Of a stretch of DNA of 64,000 nt, positions 1-8,762 are shown in pieces. The number at the start of each line of letters is the position of its first letter. Position 1 is the stretch's first letter. A model generated the notes under the pieces. It did not search any database, was not told the origin of the DNA, and saw only the letters and a list, made by a program, of their open reading frames with translations. Location of the stretch: contig CADALE010000011.1 of assembly GCA_902788705.1 (NCBI GenBank), positions 1 through 64,000 on the forward strand, read 5' to 3'. This DNA comes from an uncultured Coriobacteriaceae bacterium (GTDB taxonomy: Bacteria > Actinomycetota > Coriobacteriia > Coriobacteriales > Atopobiaceae). The translations under genes were made by a program, and so were the position numbers.

Positions 1-858
1 ATCCTCAAAGGTGGCAGCGAGACGCTGCACACCAACAAGGCGCTTTTCGAGGTCATCCATCAGGCGGCGGTGGCGGCCGGGCTTCCCGAGGGCTGCCTCT
101 TCCAAGTTGAGGCACGCGAGGACATCGCGGCCCTGCTGGCCTGTGACCGCTCGGTAGACCTGCTCATCCCGCGCGGGTCGAACGCCTTCGTGCGCTACAT
201 CATGGACAACACGCGCATCCCCGTGATGGGGCATGCCGACGGCATCTGCCACGTGTACGTTGACCGCGACGCCGACCCCAAGAAGGCCGTGGACATCGTG
301 GTGGACACCAAGACCCAGTACGTGGCCGTGTGCAATGCGGTCGAGACGCTGCTGGTTGACCGCGCGGCGGCCCAGGAGCTGGTGCCCGCGATCGTGGGGG
401 CCCTGCGCGAGAAGGGCGTGGAGGTGCGCGGCGACCAGGACGTGTGCGCCTTGGTCAACTGCGTGCCTGCCACCGACGAGGACTGGGACACCGAGTACCT
501 GGCCCTCACCATCTCGGTGAGGCTCGTGGACGGCGTGGACGAGGCCATCGACCACATCAACGCCCATGGCTCGCATCACACCGACGCCATCGTCACCGAG
601 AACGCCCAGACCGCGGCGCGCTTCATGCAGCTGGTGGACTCTGCGGGCGTGTACCAGAACTGCTCCACGCGCTTCGCCGACGGCTTCCGCTATGGCTTCG
701 GTGCCGAGGTGGGCATCTCCACGAGCAAGCTGCACGCCCGTGGGCCGGTGGGCTTGGACGGGCTGGTCACCTACAAGTACAAGCTGTTTGGCAGCGGGCA
801 CGTGGTGGCCGACTACGCCAGCGGCGCGAAGAGCTTCCACTTCCGCGACCTCGCCTAG
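1..858 (+). CDS. proA: Glutamate-5-semialdehyde dehydrogenase (gamma-glutamyl phosphate reductase), C-terminal part
   Basis: ProA reduces gamma-glutamyl phosphate to glutamate-5-semialdehyde with NADPH, the second step of proline synthesis in the cytoplasm. The reading frame is open from base 1, so the N-terminal part lies upstream of the window. Family landmarks are present: ILKGGSE at the very start, LIPRG, the catalytic-cysteine segment VCNAVETLL (Cys codon near 331), EDWDTEYL, the GSHHTDAIVTE segment and the C-terminal GFGAEVGISTSKLHARGP block. The end matches the usual ProA terminus. A proB partner would be expected upstream but cannot be seen. The gene converges on kup, with a long hairpin between them. 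The assignment is firm. Confidence 0.96.
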   Translation: MLKGGSETLHTNKALFEVIHQAAVAAGLPEGCLFQVEAREDIAALLACDRSVDLLIPRGSNAFVRYIMDNTRIPVMGHADGICHVYVDRDADPKKAVDIVVDTKTQYVAVCNAVETLLVDRAAAQELVPAIVGALREKGVEVRGDQDVCALVNCVPATDEDWDTEYLALTISVRLVDGVDEAIDHINAHGSHHTDAIVTENAQTAARFMQLVDSAGVYQNCSTRFADGFRYGFGAEVGISTSKLHARGPVGLDGLVTYKYKLFGSGHVVADYASGAKSFHFRDLA

Positions 859-864
859 AAAAAC

Positions 865-929
865 TGCAGCAGTAAGTCAGAACCCGGCGTTGCATTGCGT
901 GCAACGCCGGGTTCTGACTTACTGCTGCA
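865..929 (-). terminator. Very long perfect hairpin between proA and kup, likely the kup terminator
   Basis: Bases 865-894 and 900-929 are exact reverse complements (30 bp) around a 5-base loop. On the minus strand the stem is followed after one base by TTTTT (plus-strand A's at 859-863), which is the arrangement of a rho-independent terminator for kup. On the plus strand there is no T-run, although the stem could also stop proA transcription. The stem is about three times longer than most intrinsic terminators. Confidence 0.8.
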
Positions 930-941
930 AACAGGTCTTAC

Positions 942-2862
942 TTACTCCTCGGGTAGCTCGACGTAGGCCAGCTTGTGCTGACGCTTGGTGCCTACGAACA
1001 GGGGCACGTCCTCAAACAGCAGGCTCGAGGTCTGCAGGCCTGGATGACGGCAAGGTCGAAGCTTGAGAGGTCGTTGGACACCGAGGGCACCTTGCGGATG
1101 AGGCAGAAGCGGAAGTCGCCCACGTCGCCCGTGGGCTGGTAGATGGAGTAGTGGTGCTGCTGGGGCTCCAGCTTGCCGTCCTCCACCATCTTCGAGACGA
1201 TCTGGTACAGGTACTCGTTGACGCGCTGGTTCACGCGGAAGCCCAGGCGCAGCTGCACCTTGTACACGCCGGTGCCGCCAAAGTCGTTGACCCAGAACTC
1301 GTGGGTGTAGGGCTCGTCGGTAACGGACACGTTCAGGAACCAGTAGGCGCGGGCGCGCTTGGGGCGCTTATCCAGGATGGAGTACAGGATGTCGCGGTCA
1401 AGCACCGTGGGCGACGGGTCGTTGGTAAGAAACACGAGGTTGTCGGCCAGAAGCGGAATCTCCTTGTCGGCTGAGAGCTCGCGCAGCTGGCCCAGGTAGT
1501 CGTCCAGGTTCAGGTTGACGCGCTGCATCATCTCGATCTGGGTGCCGCGGTGCCACACGTACATGACCAGGAAGATGGCAAGGGCCAGAAGCACCGTGAC
1601 GTAGCCGCCGTGGGCGAACTTGGTGAGGCTCGACGAGAAGAAGAACGCCTCGATGGCTCCGAAGAACAGGGCAAACGGGATGGCGAGCGCCGTGCGCTTG
1701 CGAATCTGCGACAGGTAGACGGTAAGCAGGACGGTGGTCATGAGCATGGTGACCGTGATGGCCAGGCCGTACGCCGCCTCCATGCGCTCGGAGCTGCGGA
1801 AGAACAGCACCACGCCCACGCAGCCGATCCACAGGATGTTGTTGACCAGCGGGATGTAGATCTGGCCCTTGTTCTCGGAGGGGTAGTTGATCTTCATGTG
1901 GGGCATGAGGTCGAGGCGGATGGCCTCGCTCACGATGGAATAGCTGCCCGTGATGAGCGCCTGGCTTTCATGGTGTCGCCCATGGCGATAAGCTCGGGGT
2001 TGGTGTTGTTGGCAATGATCCAGGCGCCCTGCCCCAGGTAGTTGAGGATGAGGCAGGCCTTCACGACGGGCCAGCTGGCGTAGATGTTTGACTTGCCCAC
2101 GTGGCCCATGTCGGAGTAGAGCGCCTCAGCGCCGGTGGTGCACAGGAACACGTTGCCCAGCACCATGATGCCCGCGCGGTTGAGCTTGCCGTCAAACAGG
2201 AACATGATGCCGCGCAGCGGGTTGAAGGCGCGCAGCACGTTGAGGTCGGCAAACACATGCAGAAGGCCCTCGATGCCCAGGAAGGCAAACCACAGGCACA
2301 TGATGGGGCCGAAGGCCTTGCCGATGGAGCTGGTGCCGGCGCGCTGCACGATGAACAGCGCGCAGATGATGGTGATGGTGATGGCCACCACCACGCCCTG
2401 CGCGTCGCCGATGATGCGATGGATGAATTCGATGGTGCGCAGGCCCTCGATGGCGGTGGTAACCGTCACGGCGGGGGTGAGGATGCCGTCGGCCAGCAGC
2501 GCGGCGCCGCCAATCATGGCGGGGACGATCAGCCAGCCGCCGCAGCGGCGCACGAGGCTGTACAGGGCGAAGATGCCACCCTCGTTGTGGTTGTCGGCCT
2601 TCATGGCCACCAGCACGTACTTCACGGTGGTGATGAGGGTCATCGTCCAGATGATGAGCGAGAGGGCGCCGATGATGACGTCGGGCGTGCAGGTCTCGAG
2701 GCCGCCGTTGCCATGCATGATGGCACGCAGTGTGTACATGGGGCTGGTGCCGATGTCGCCGTATACCACGCCCATGGTGACGAGCACCATGCCCAGGCTG
2801 AAGGGGATTGCTTCGTGCGCCCGCGAGGTATTCTCTGGCGCGAGCACGGTTTGGTTGCCCAT
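942..2862 (-). pseudogene. kup: KUP-family potassium uptake protein, broken by two frame changes
   Basis: Kup proteins are proton-coupled K+ importers with about 12 membrane helices and a cytoplasmic C-terminal domain. The start chosen is the ATG at 2862 (MGNQTVLAP) behind AAAGGGA. The first frame shows GVVYGDIGTSPMYT, the Kup signature, and runs through GQGAWIIANNTNPELIAMGDTM before stopping near 1930. The next frame resumes with SQALITGSYSIVSEAIRL, the expected continuation, but the roughly 25 residues that normally stand between (an NPFF...IIA helix) are absent. A second break near 1040-1050 shifts from SSFDLAVIQ to LQTSSLLFEDVPLFVG, which ends at 942. Both breaks look like internal deletions that also shift the frame. 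The gene is non-functional as read, unless these are assembly errors. Confidence 0.85.
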
Positions 2863-3084
2863 GATTTCCCTTTCTATGGGAGCTGCGGGAAGCCGGTCTC
2901 CCCGCAAAGGACTAACTGCGAAATATTATCACTTGGGTGAATGTGCGGCGCATAGCCCCAGCGCGTTATGTCCGTTTTCTGGTGGCGTGGGGATAAGCCC
3001 AGATAGGAAGGGGCGCGCACCCGCTGCCCCGTCCCCACGCTGCCCGTCTGCGGATACGCTGCGCGTGGCCGTCGTATGCCGCAC

Positions 3085-3090
3085 TATAAT
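3085..3090 (+). promoter_or_regulatory. Possible -10 box of the 88-residue gene
   Basis: A perfect TATAAT lies 34 bases before the start codon at 3125. No convincing -35 box is visible at the expected distance in this GC-rich segment, so only the -10 element is proposed. The rest of 2863-3124 contains no gene; it should also hold the kup promoter on the other strand. Confidence 0.4.
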
Positions 3091-3124
3091 CGCAGCCAGA
3101 GTGATCACATAGAGAGGAGCAGCC

Positions 3125-3391
3125 ATGCTTGTTGATGTTGATGGCGTCAATCCCGCGTTCAAGGCCAAGGTCATCGAGATCGTGGAGGGCATCGCCGAGC
3201 CGATGACCTTCAAACTCACCGACAACAAGGGCACCTCGCCCCAGTCGCTCGTGTTCGAGTGCACCGAGGAGGATCCCGACAAGGTGGTGCCGTTCCTCAA
3301 GGGTACGCTCAAGAAGAGCGAGCTTGGCTCCATCATGTTGTTCCGCGTCACGCCGCACGGCCAGTACATGTGGATCCCCAAGCGCTCGTAG
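3125..3391 (+). CDS. Small conserved hypothetical protein (88 aa)
   Basis: I do not recognise a named family. The protein is acidic and soluble, with no signal peptide or membrane segment, and reads like a small alpha/beta domain (MLVDVDGVNPAFKAKVIEI near the start, a Trp-Ile-Pro-Lys end). The ATG at 3125 is preceded by GAGAGGAGC at good spacing, and TATAAT sits 34 bases upstream, so expression as a single gene is plausible. The reading frame shows the third-position GC bias of its neighbours, which supports it being a real gene. It is flanked by broken kup and broken GH1 genes on the opposite strand. No function is proposed. Confidence 0.8.
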   Translation: MLVDVDGVNPAFKAKVIEIVEGIAEPMTFKLTDNKGTSPQSLVFECTEEDPDKVVPFLKGTLKKSELGSIMLFRVTPHGQYMWIPKRS

Positions 3392-3428
3392 CAAACGGCC
3401 CAAGCACATGCGAAGAGGCGCCGCCCGC

Positions 3429-3446
3429 AAAGGGTGACGCCCCTTT
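3429..3446 (+). terminator. Short terminator-like hairpin
   Basis: AAAGGG at 3429-3434 pairs with CCCTTT at 3441-3446 around six bases, with a short pyrimidine tail (TTCC). It sits 38 bases after the stop of the 88-residue gene and before the end of the convergent GH1 remnant. The stem is short, so the call is moderate. Confidence 0.45.
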
Positions 3447-3469
3447 TCCTTAGCTGCGTGCCGTAGGCG

Positions 3470-4512
<1,043 letters not shown>

Positions 4513-4726
4513 CCCCTTCCTACGTGCCGTTGCTGCCTCATTCTGCGACCGCGACGCACCAGGCGTCAACGGGACGTTGCCCAGCTTTGAGCCCGCCCGG
4601 CTGGGTGGGCCCGCACGTCCGCATGCAGCGACAGATTACGTGAATACGCCGTGGCCCCGCTTGCCCCCCAACATGAGCGCGGGATACCATTTGATGCCCA
4701 TCATGATTGCATATAAGGGGGATCCA

Positions 4727-5614
4727 GTGCAGCTTATTGACCATCGCATGCGCAGCCTCGTCACGATTGCCTGCCTGTTGGCCGGCAACGCCCTCCTGGC
4801 GTTTCTCGTGGCGGCGTTCATCATCCCGCACGGCATCATCATGGGTGGCACCACGGGCATCGGCATCGTGCTGGAGGGCGTATTCCCCGGCCTGGACGTG
4901 GCCACCACCGTGCTGGCGTTCAACGTGGTGCTGTTGGGCGTGGGGCTGCTTGTGCTGGGAAAGAAGTTCTTCCTTACCACGGTGGCCAGCTCGCTTCTGT
5001 ACCCGCTGTTCCTGGGCGTGATGGAGCGCATCCCCGGCATCGACACCATGACTGACGACCCCCTGCTTGCCGCCATCTTCGCAGGCTGCCTCATGGGCAT
5101 CGCGCTGGGCCTGGTGATGCGCGTGGGCTCGTCGACGGGCGGCATGGACGTGGTGAGCCTGGTGCTGCACCACTACCTGCACCTGCCCGTTTCCGTCTTC
5201 GTGTACTGCACCGACCTTGTGGTGATGGGCGGGCAGGCCCTGTTTTGCAAGCCCGAGCAGATCCTGCTGGGCCTGCTGGTGCTGGTGCTGGAGACCATGC
5301 TGCTAGACCGTACCATGCTGTTGGGCAAGTCGCAGGTGCAGCTGTTCGTCGTGTCGCGCCGCTCCGAGGAGATTCGCGACGCCCTGCTGTGGCAGTCCGA
5401 GGTGGGCGTGACCATGCTGCATCTGGAGACGGGTCTTCTGCGTGCACAGGGCAAGGGCGTACTGTGCGTGATCCCTAACCGCAAGCTGTACGACGTGACC
5501 GAGCTGGTGTGCGCCATCGACCCGGATGCCTTCATTACCATCTCGCAGATCAACGAGGTGCGCGGCAATGGCTTCACCAGCGAGCGCGTCTCGCTGCCGC
5601 CCCGCGAGGGCTAG
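4727..5614 (+). CDS. YitT-family multipass membrane protein with C-terminal DUF2179 domain
   Basis: YitT proteins have five or six membrane helices followed by a small cytoplasmic DUF2179 domain; their transport role is not settled. The helices are visible from LVTIACLLAGNALLAFLVAA through the LLGLLVLVLETML segment, including the family-typical GGTTGIGIVLE and RVGSSTGGMDVVSLVL stretches. The C-terminal part (about residues 205-290) matches DUF2179, with CVIPNRKLYDV and DPDAFITISQINEVRGNGF. I chose the GTG at 4727 because AAGGGGGA precedes it by four bases; in-frame ATGs further upstream lack a ribosome site. The length of 295 residues is typical. Its stop overlaps the stop of the convergent HxlR gene within a single CTAG. 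Confidence 0.88.
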   Translation: MQLIDHRMRSLVTIACLLAGNALLAFLVAAFIIPHGIIMGGTTGIGIVLEGVFPGLDVATTVLAFNVVLLGVGLLVLGKKFFLTTVASSLLYPLFLGVMERIPGIDTMTDDPLLAAIFAGCLMGIALGLVMRVGSSTGGMDVVSLVLHHYLHLPVSVFVYCTDLVVMGGQALFCKPEQILLGLLVLVLETMLLDRTMLLGKSQVQLFVVSRRSEEIRDALLWQSEVGVTMLHLETGLLRAQGKGVLCVIPNRKLYDVTELVCAIDPDAFITISQINEVRGNGFTSERVSLPPREG

Positions 5615-5988
5615 GCGTCCAGCTCGCGCGCAAGCTCCTGGTAGCGGGTGCCCCATGCGCGCATCGTGGCGATGACGGGCCCCAGGCTTTCGCCCAGCTC
5701 GGTGAGGGCGTACTCCACATGCGGTGGCACCTCGGGGTACACGCGCCTGAGCACCAGGCCCGAGTCCTCCATGTCGCGCAGGTTCTGGGTGAGCACCTTC
5801 TGCGACACCCCGTCCACTGACCGCTGCAGCTCGCCAAAGCGCTTGGGGCCCGTGAGCAGGTCGCGGATGATGAGCGGGCGCCACTTGTTGCCCATCAGCT
5901 GCACGCAGGTCTCCACCGGGCAGGCGGGCAGGCTCTCGAGCGGCCGTACGCCGGCGCTGCGGTGCTCAACGAAGCTGGTGCCGTCCAT
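5611..5988 (-). CDS. HxlR-family winged-helix transcriptional regulator
   Basis: HxlR/YodB/MarR-like regulators bind DNA as dimers, and several sense electrophiles or oxidants through an N-terminal cysteine. The family core is clear: CPVETCVQLMGNKWRPLIIRDLLTGPKRFGELQR, SQKVLTQNLRDMEDSGLV and EYALTELGESL. Two cysteines lie near the N-terminus, one in the position often used for redox sensing. The ATG at 5988 follows AAGGAG with six-base spacing and gives 125 residues, the usual length. The gene is divergent from the sirtuin/macrodomain operon and probably controls it and itself; the intergenic region holds repeated CTACYTAC-type elements. Control of the neighbours is an inference from arrangement. 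Confidence 0.92.
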   Translation of the reverse strand: MDGTSFVEHRSAGVRPLESLPACPVETCVQLMGNKWRPLIIRDLLTGPKRFGELQRSVDGVSQKVLTQNLRDMEDSGLVLRRVYPEVPPHVEYALTELGESLGPVIATMRAWGTRYQELARELDA

Positions 5989-6101
5989 GGGCTGCTCCTT
6001 AGTTACCAAAAGGTACCTACCTTACAAAATGATGCCTACTTACCAGACGCTGGACAAGAGCTTACCATGGCGTCAGACGCAATCAGACGAGGGGAGCGAA
6101 G
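5989..6101. promoter_or_regulatory. Divergent promoter and operator region between hxlR-like and sirtuin genes
   Basis: This 113-base gap is AT-richer than its surroundings. It contains GGTACC within TTACCAAAAGGTACCTACC, and the near-repeats CCTACCTTAC and CCTACTTACC. HxlR dimers usually bind inverted or repeated elements overlapping their own promoter. Individual -35 and -10 boxes cannot be fixed with confidence. Confidence 0.45.
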
Positions 6102-6986
6102 ATGGGATACGACGTTGCATGGGGAGCCAAGGCGGGCACGGCACGCTACGAGCGGGAGCTTGACCGGCTTCGTACGGCCATCGACCGGGCGGATGCAGTG
6201 GTGGTGGGCGCAGGCGCAGGCCTCTCCACCTCGGCCGGGTTCACCTACGCGGGCGAGCGCTTTGAGCGGCTGTTTGGCGACTTCATCGAGCGCTACGGCT
6301 TTGCCGACATGTACACGGCGGGCTTCTACGCCTTTGACACCCCCGAGGAGCAGTGGGCCTTCTGGAGTCGCCACATCTGGTACAACCGCTACGTGGATGC
6401 GCCCAAGGACACCTACGAGCGGGTGCTGAGGCTGGTTGCGGGCAAGGAGCACTTTGCCATCACCACCAACGTTGACCACTGCTTCCAGAAGGTGGGCTGG
6501 GACAAGAAGCGCCTGTTTTACACGCAGGGCGACTACGGCCTCTGGCAGTGCTCGGTGCCGTGCCATCAGGCCACCTACGACAACTACGAGGTGGTGAAGG
6601 CCATGGTCGAGCAGCAGCACGACATGCGCGTGCCCTCCCAGCTGGTGCCGCGCTGTCCGCGCTGCGGCGAGCCCATGAGCATGAACCTGCGTGCCGACGA
6701 CACCTTCGTCGAGGACGAGGGGTGGCATGCTGCAGCCCAGCGCTACCAGTCGTTTCTTGAGCGCTGGTGCGCCTCGCGCGTGGTGTACCTCGAGCTGGGG
6801 GTGGGCGGCAACACGCCGGGCATCATCAAGTACCCCTTCTGGCGGCTCACGGCGCAGAACCCCCTGGCCACCTATGCGTGCGTGAACAGGGGAGAGGCGC
6901 TGGCGCCAAGCGAGATACGGGGCCGCTCGATCCTCGTCGACGACGACATACACGAGGTGCTTGGCCGGCTTTTGGGAGATGAGTGA
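6102..6986 (+). CDS. SirTM-type (class M) sirtuin, probable protein ADP-ribosyltransferase
   Basis: Class M sirtuins transfer ADP-ribose to a lipoylated GcvH-like protein rather than acting mainly as deacylases. The NAD-binding motif AVVVGAGAGLSTSAG (residues 32-46), the TTNVDHCFQKVG segment (121-132) and the late GVGGNTPGIIKYPFW segment match this class. The canonical sirtuin catalytic His-Gly is replaced by Gln in YTQGDYGLWQCSVPC (Gln142), the diagnostic SirTM substitution. The zinc cysteines are C150/C154 and the later CPRCG pair. The 294-residue length fits. It starts at ATG 6102 behind GGGGAGCG and its stop is one base before the probable macrodomain start, so the two are co-translated. 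No GcvH-L or lipoate ligase gene is nearby. Confidence 0.88.
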   Translation: MGYDVAWGAKAGTARYERELDRLRTAIDRADAVVVGAGAGLSTSAGFTYAGERFERLFGDFIERYGFADMYTAGFYAFDTPEEQWAFWSRHIWYNRYVDAPKDTYERVLRLVAGKEHFAITTNVDHCFQKVGWDKKRLFYTQGDYGLWQCSVPCHQATYDNYEVVKAMVEQQHDMRVPSQLVPRCPRCGEPMSMNLRADDTFVEDEGWHAAAQRYQSFLERWCASRVVYLELGVGGNTPGIIKYPFWRLTAQNPLATYACVNRGEALAPSEIRGRSILVDDDIHEVLGRLLGDE

Positions 6987-6987
6987 C

Positions 6988-7788
6988 ATGACGCAGGACG
7001 AGCGACGCGCGTGGCTGATAGCGTGGCTGCTGGCCGAGCGGCCCGAGTATGCCGACATGCAGGTGCCCGAGGACGAGGAGGGCCAGCGCCAGCTGCTGCG
7101 GGCGCTGATGAACGTGCGTGCCCCCTTGCCGGTATCTGACGAGTTCCTTGCGGTGCAGGACGCCTACCTGGCCGAACGCCTGTCCGAGCGCGGGGTCACG
7201 GGGCTGGACAGCCTGGCGCCCGTGGGCGACAAAGGCGTGGACGCCCAGCTGTACCTGTGGCGGGGCGACATCACCACGCTTGCCGTTGACGCCATCGTCA
7301 ACGCCGCGAACGACCAGATGCTGGGGTGCTTCGTGCCCGGGCACCACTGCATCGACAACGCCATCCACACCTTTGCCGGCGTGCAGCTGCGGCTGGCCTG
7401 CGCCGAGGTGATGGCCAGGCGCGGGCGGCCCGAGCCCACGGCAACCGCCACGGTAACGCCGGCCTTCAACCTACCCGCGCGCCTTGTGGTGCATACGGTT
7501 GGCCCCATCGTGGCAGGTAGGAGGCCTAGTCCGCGCGACGAGCTGCTGCTGCGGCGCTGCTACTGCAGCTGCCTTGAGGCTGCGTCCGACGCGGGCTGTA
7601 CGTCCCTGGCCTTCTGCTGCATCTCCACCGGGGTGTTTGGCTATCCGCAGGAGGCGGCGGCGCGCGTGGCGGTGGACGAGGTACGCCGCTGGCTGGCCGA
7701 GACGGGCAGCGCCATGCGGGTGGTGTTCGACGTGTTTGGACCTCAGGACGAGGGCATCTATCGGCAGCTGCTCCAGCCCGCTCGGTAA
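6988..7788 (+). CDS. Zinc-containing macrodomain protein, probable ADP-ribosyl hydrolase
   Basis: This family removes the ADP-ribose placed by SirTM enzymes. An alpha-helical N-terminal region of about 85 residues precedes the macrodomain. The domain opens with LYLWRGDITTLAVDAIVNAAN (ADP-ribose binding) and continues with MLGCFVPGHHCIDNAIH, the Cys/His zinc cluster (C114, His119/120, C121) that marks SirTM-linked macrodomains. Later come VHTVGP and FCCISTGVFGYP, the second binding loop. ATG 6988 is preferred over 6979 because GGGAG at 6974-6978 then has nine-base spacing. The gene overlaps or abuts the sirtuin and ends before a strong hairpin, so the operon has two genes. The hydrolase role is inferred from the family and the pairing. 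Confidence 0.9.
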   Translation: MTQDERRAWLIAWLLAERPEYADMQVPEDEEGQRQLLRALMNVRAPLPVSDEFLAVQDAYLAERLSERGVTGLDSLAPVGDKGVDAQLYLWRGDITTLAVDAIVNAANDQMLGCFVPGHHCIDNAIHTFAGVQLRLACAEVMARRGRPEPTATATVTPAFNLPARLVVHTVGPIVAGRRPSPRDELLLRRCYCSCLEAASDAGCTSLAFCCISTGVFGYPQEAAARVAVDEVRRWLAETGSAMRVVFDVFGPQDEGIYRQLLQPAR

Positions 7789-7794
7789 GGGAAA

Positions 7795-7825
7795 GGGGCC
7801 CGAGGGACGTTACCCCTCGGGCCCC
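7795..7825. terminator. Terminator-like hairpin between convergent genes
   Basis: A perfect 12-bp stem (7795-7806 with 7814-7825) around a 7-base loop stands between the macrodomain gene and the convergent lipoprotein gene. There is no plus-strand T-run; on the minus strand a short TTT follows. It could end transcription from both sides. Confidence 0.65.
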
Positions 7826-7847
7826 TAGCAGGTCGTGTGCGAAAGGC

Positions 7848-8699
7848 CTAGAAGGCGATGTCGTAGGTGGCAATCTCGTTGCTGGTGTCGAGGGAGTCCA
7901 GCAGCACGATCTGGCCGGAGATGTTGCTGAGCGCCGTGACGTCGTCGCCCACGGTGTCGGCGTTGAACCACATGATGGAGCCCAGGGTCTCGCCGGCGCG
8001 CACCGTCTCGTACAGCACGGGGTCGTCAACGATGCCGCTGGCGGTCCAGTCGCCGGTGCTCATGAACAGCACGTCGGCGCCGGTCTTGTTGGTGAGCTCG
8101 AAGAGGTAGCCCGGGTCGCCCACGTAGTCGCCCATGCCGACGAGCTTGATGGTGCATACGTCGTCGTCCACCAGGTTGATGTTGAGCTCGACCGCGCCAT
8201 CGAGGTCCTCGATGGTATCGCCGCCGTAATAGGCGGTGCCTTCGCCGCTGTTGGTGAGGGCGTCGAGGCCTGCGCCAGACCCGTCAACCTTCTCGGAGGG
8301 GTCGATTTGAACGAAGGAGAGCGTCGAGCCCTCCTGCTCGAGGGTGAGCAGGTTGCCGTCCAGGACCATGGACACGCTCTGCCCATCGATGGTGATGGTG
8401 CCGTTGCCGGCCGCGGTGGCCTCCCAAGTGCCCTCCATGGGCTCGCCGAACAGCTCGAGCGAGCTCGTGCCGTCCTCGTTGAGCTCGAGGTACACGTTCA
8501 GCCCATACTGCTTCATGAGGTCGAGGTCCTCGGTCGAGGTCTCCTCGCCGTCCTGGACCATCTTCGAGATCTCCCACGTGCCGACGAAGTCTGCCTTGTA
8601 GTCGACAGGCTCGGCGGCCGAGCCTCCGCCGCCACCGCAGGCAGCGAGGGCAAGGCAGAGCACGAGGGACGCAAGGATTGCCTTGAGAATGCGCTTCAT
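7848..8699 (-). CDS. Secreted lipoprotein of unknown function (283 aa)
   Basis: The N-terminus MKRILKAILASLVLCLALAAC is a classical lipoprotein signal with the lipobox LAAC and acylated Cys21, so the mature protein should be anchored to the outer face of the membrane. A Gly-rich linker follows. The mature part is acidic and appears to contain two beta-rich modules. The first includes VGTWEISKM, MEGTWEA and TITIDGQSVSMVLDGN, resembling lipocalin-like or DUF-type repeats that measure residual terms. The second, after a GSGAGL linker, includes YLFELTNKTGADVLF. No enzyme motif is visible. It starts at ATG 8699 with an AAGGGAG-type ribosome site (minus strand) and appears to be a single gene. Confidence 0.85.
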   Translation of the reverse strand: MKRILKAILASLVLCLALAACGGGGGSAAEPVDYKADFVGTWEISKMVQDGEETSTEDLDLMKQYGLNVYLELNEDGTSSLELFGEPMEGTWEATAAGNGTITIDGQSVSMVLDGNLLTLEQEGSTLSFVQIDPSEKVDGSGAGLDALTNSGEGTAYYGGDTIEDLDGAVELNINLVDDDVCTIKLVGMGDYVGDPGYLFELTNKTGADVLFMSTGDWTASGIVDDPVLYETVRAGETLGSIMWFNADTVGDDVTALSNISGQIVLLDSLDTSNEIATYDIAF

Positions 8700-8762
8700 G
8701 GGTATCTCCCTTCTACACGTGCAGAACCTAGCTCTTGGTGAGCTCGTTACTACGATAGCAGG

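Noticed and set aside
1930..1980. Programmed frameshift in kup
   Set aside because: No slippery sequence, and a stretch of family sequence is missing at the junction, which a ribosomal shift would not explain.
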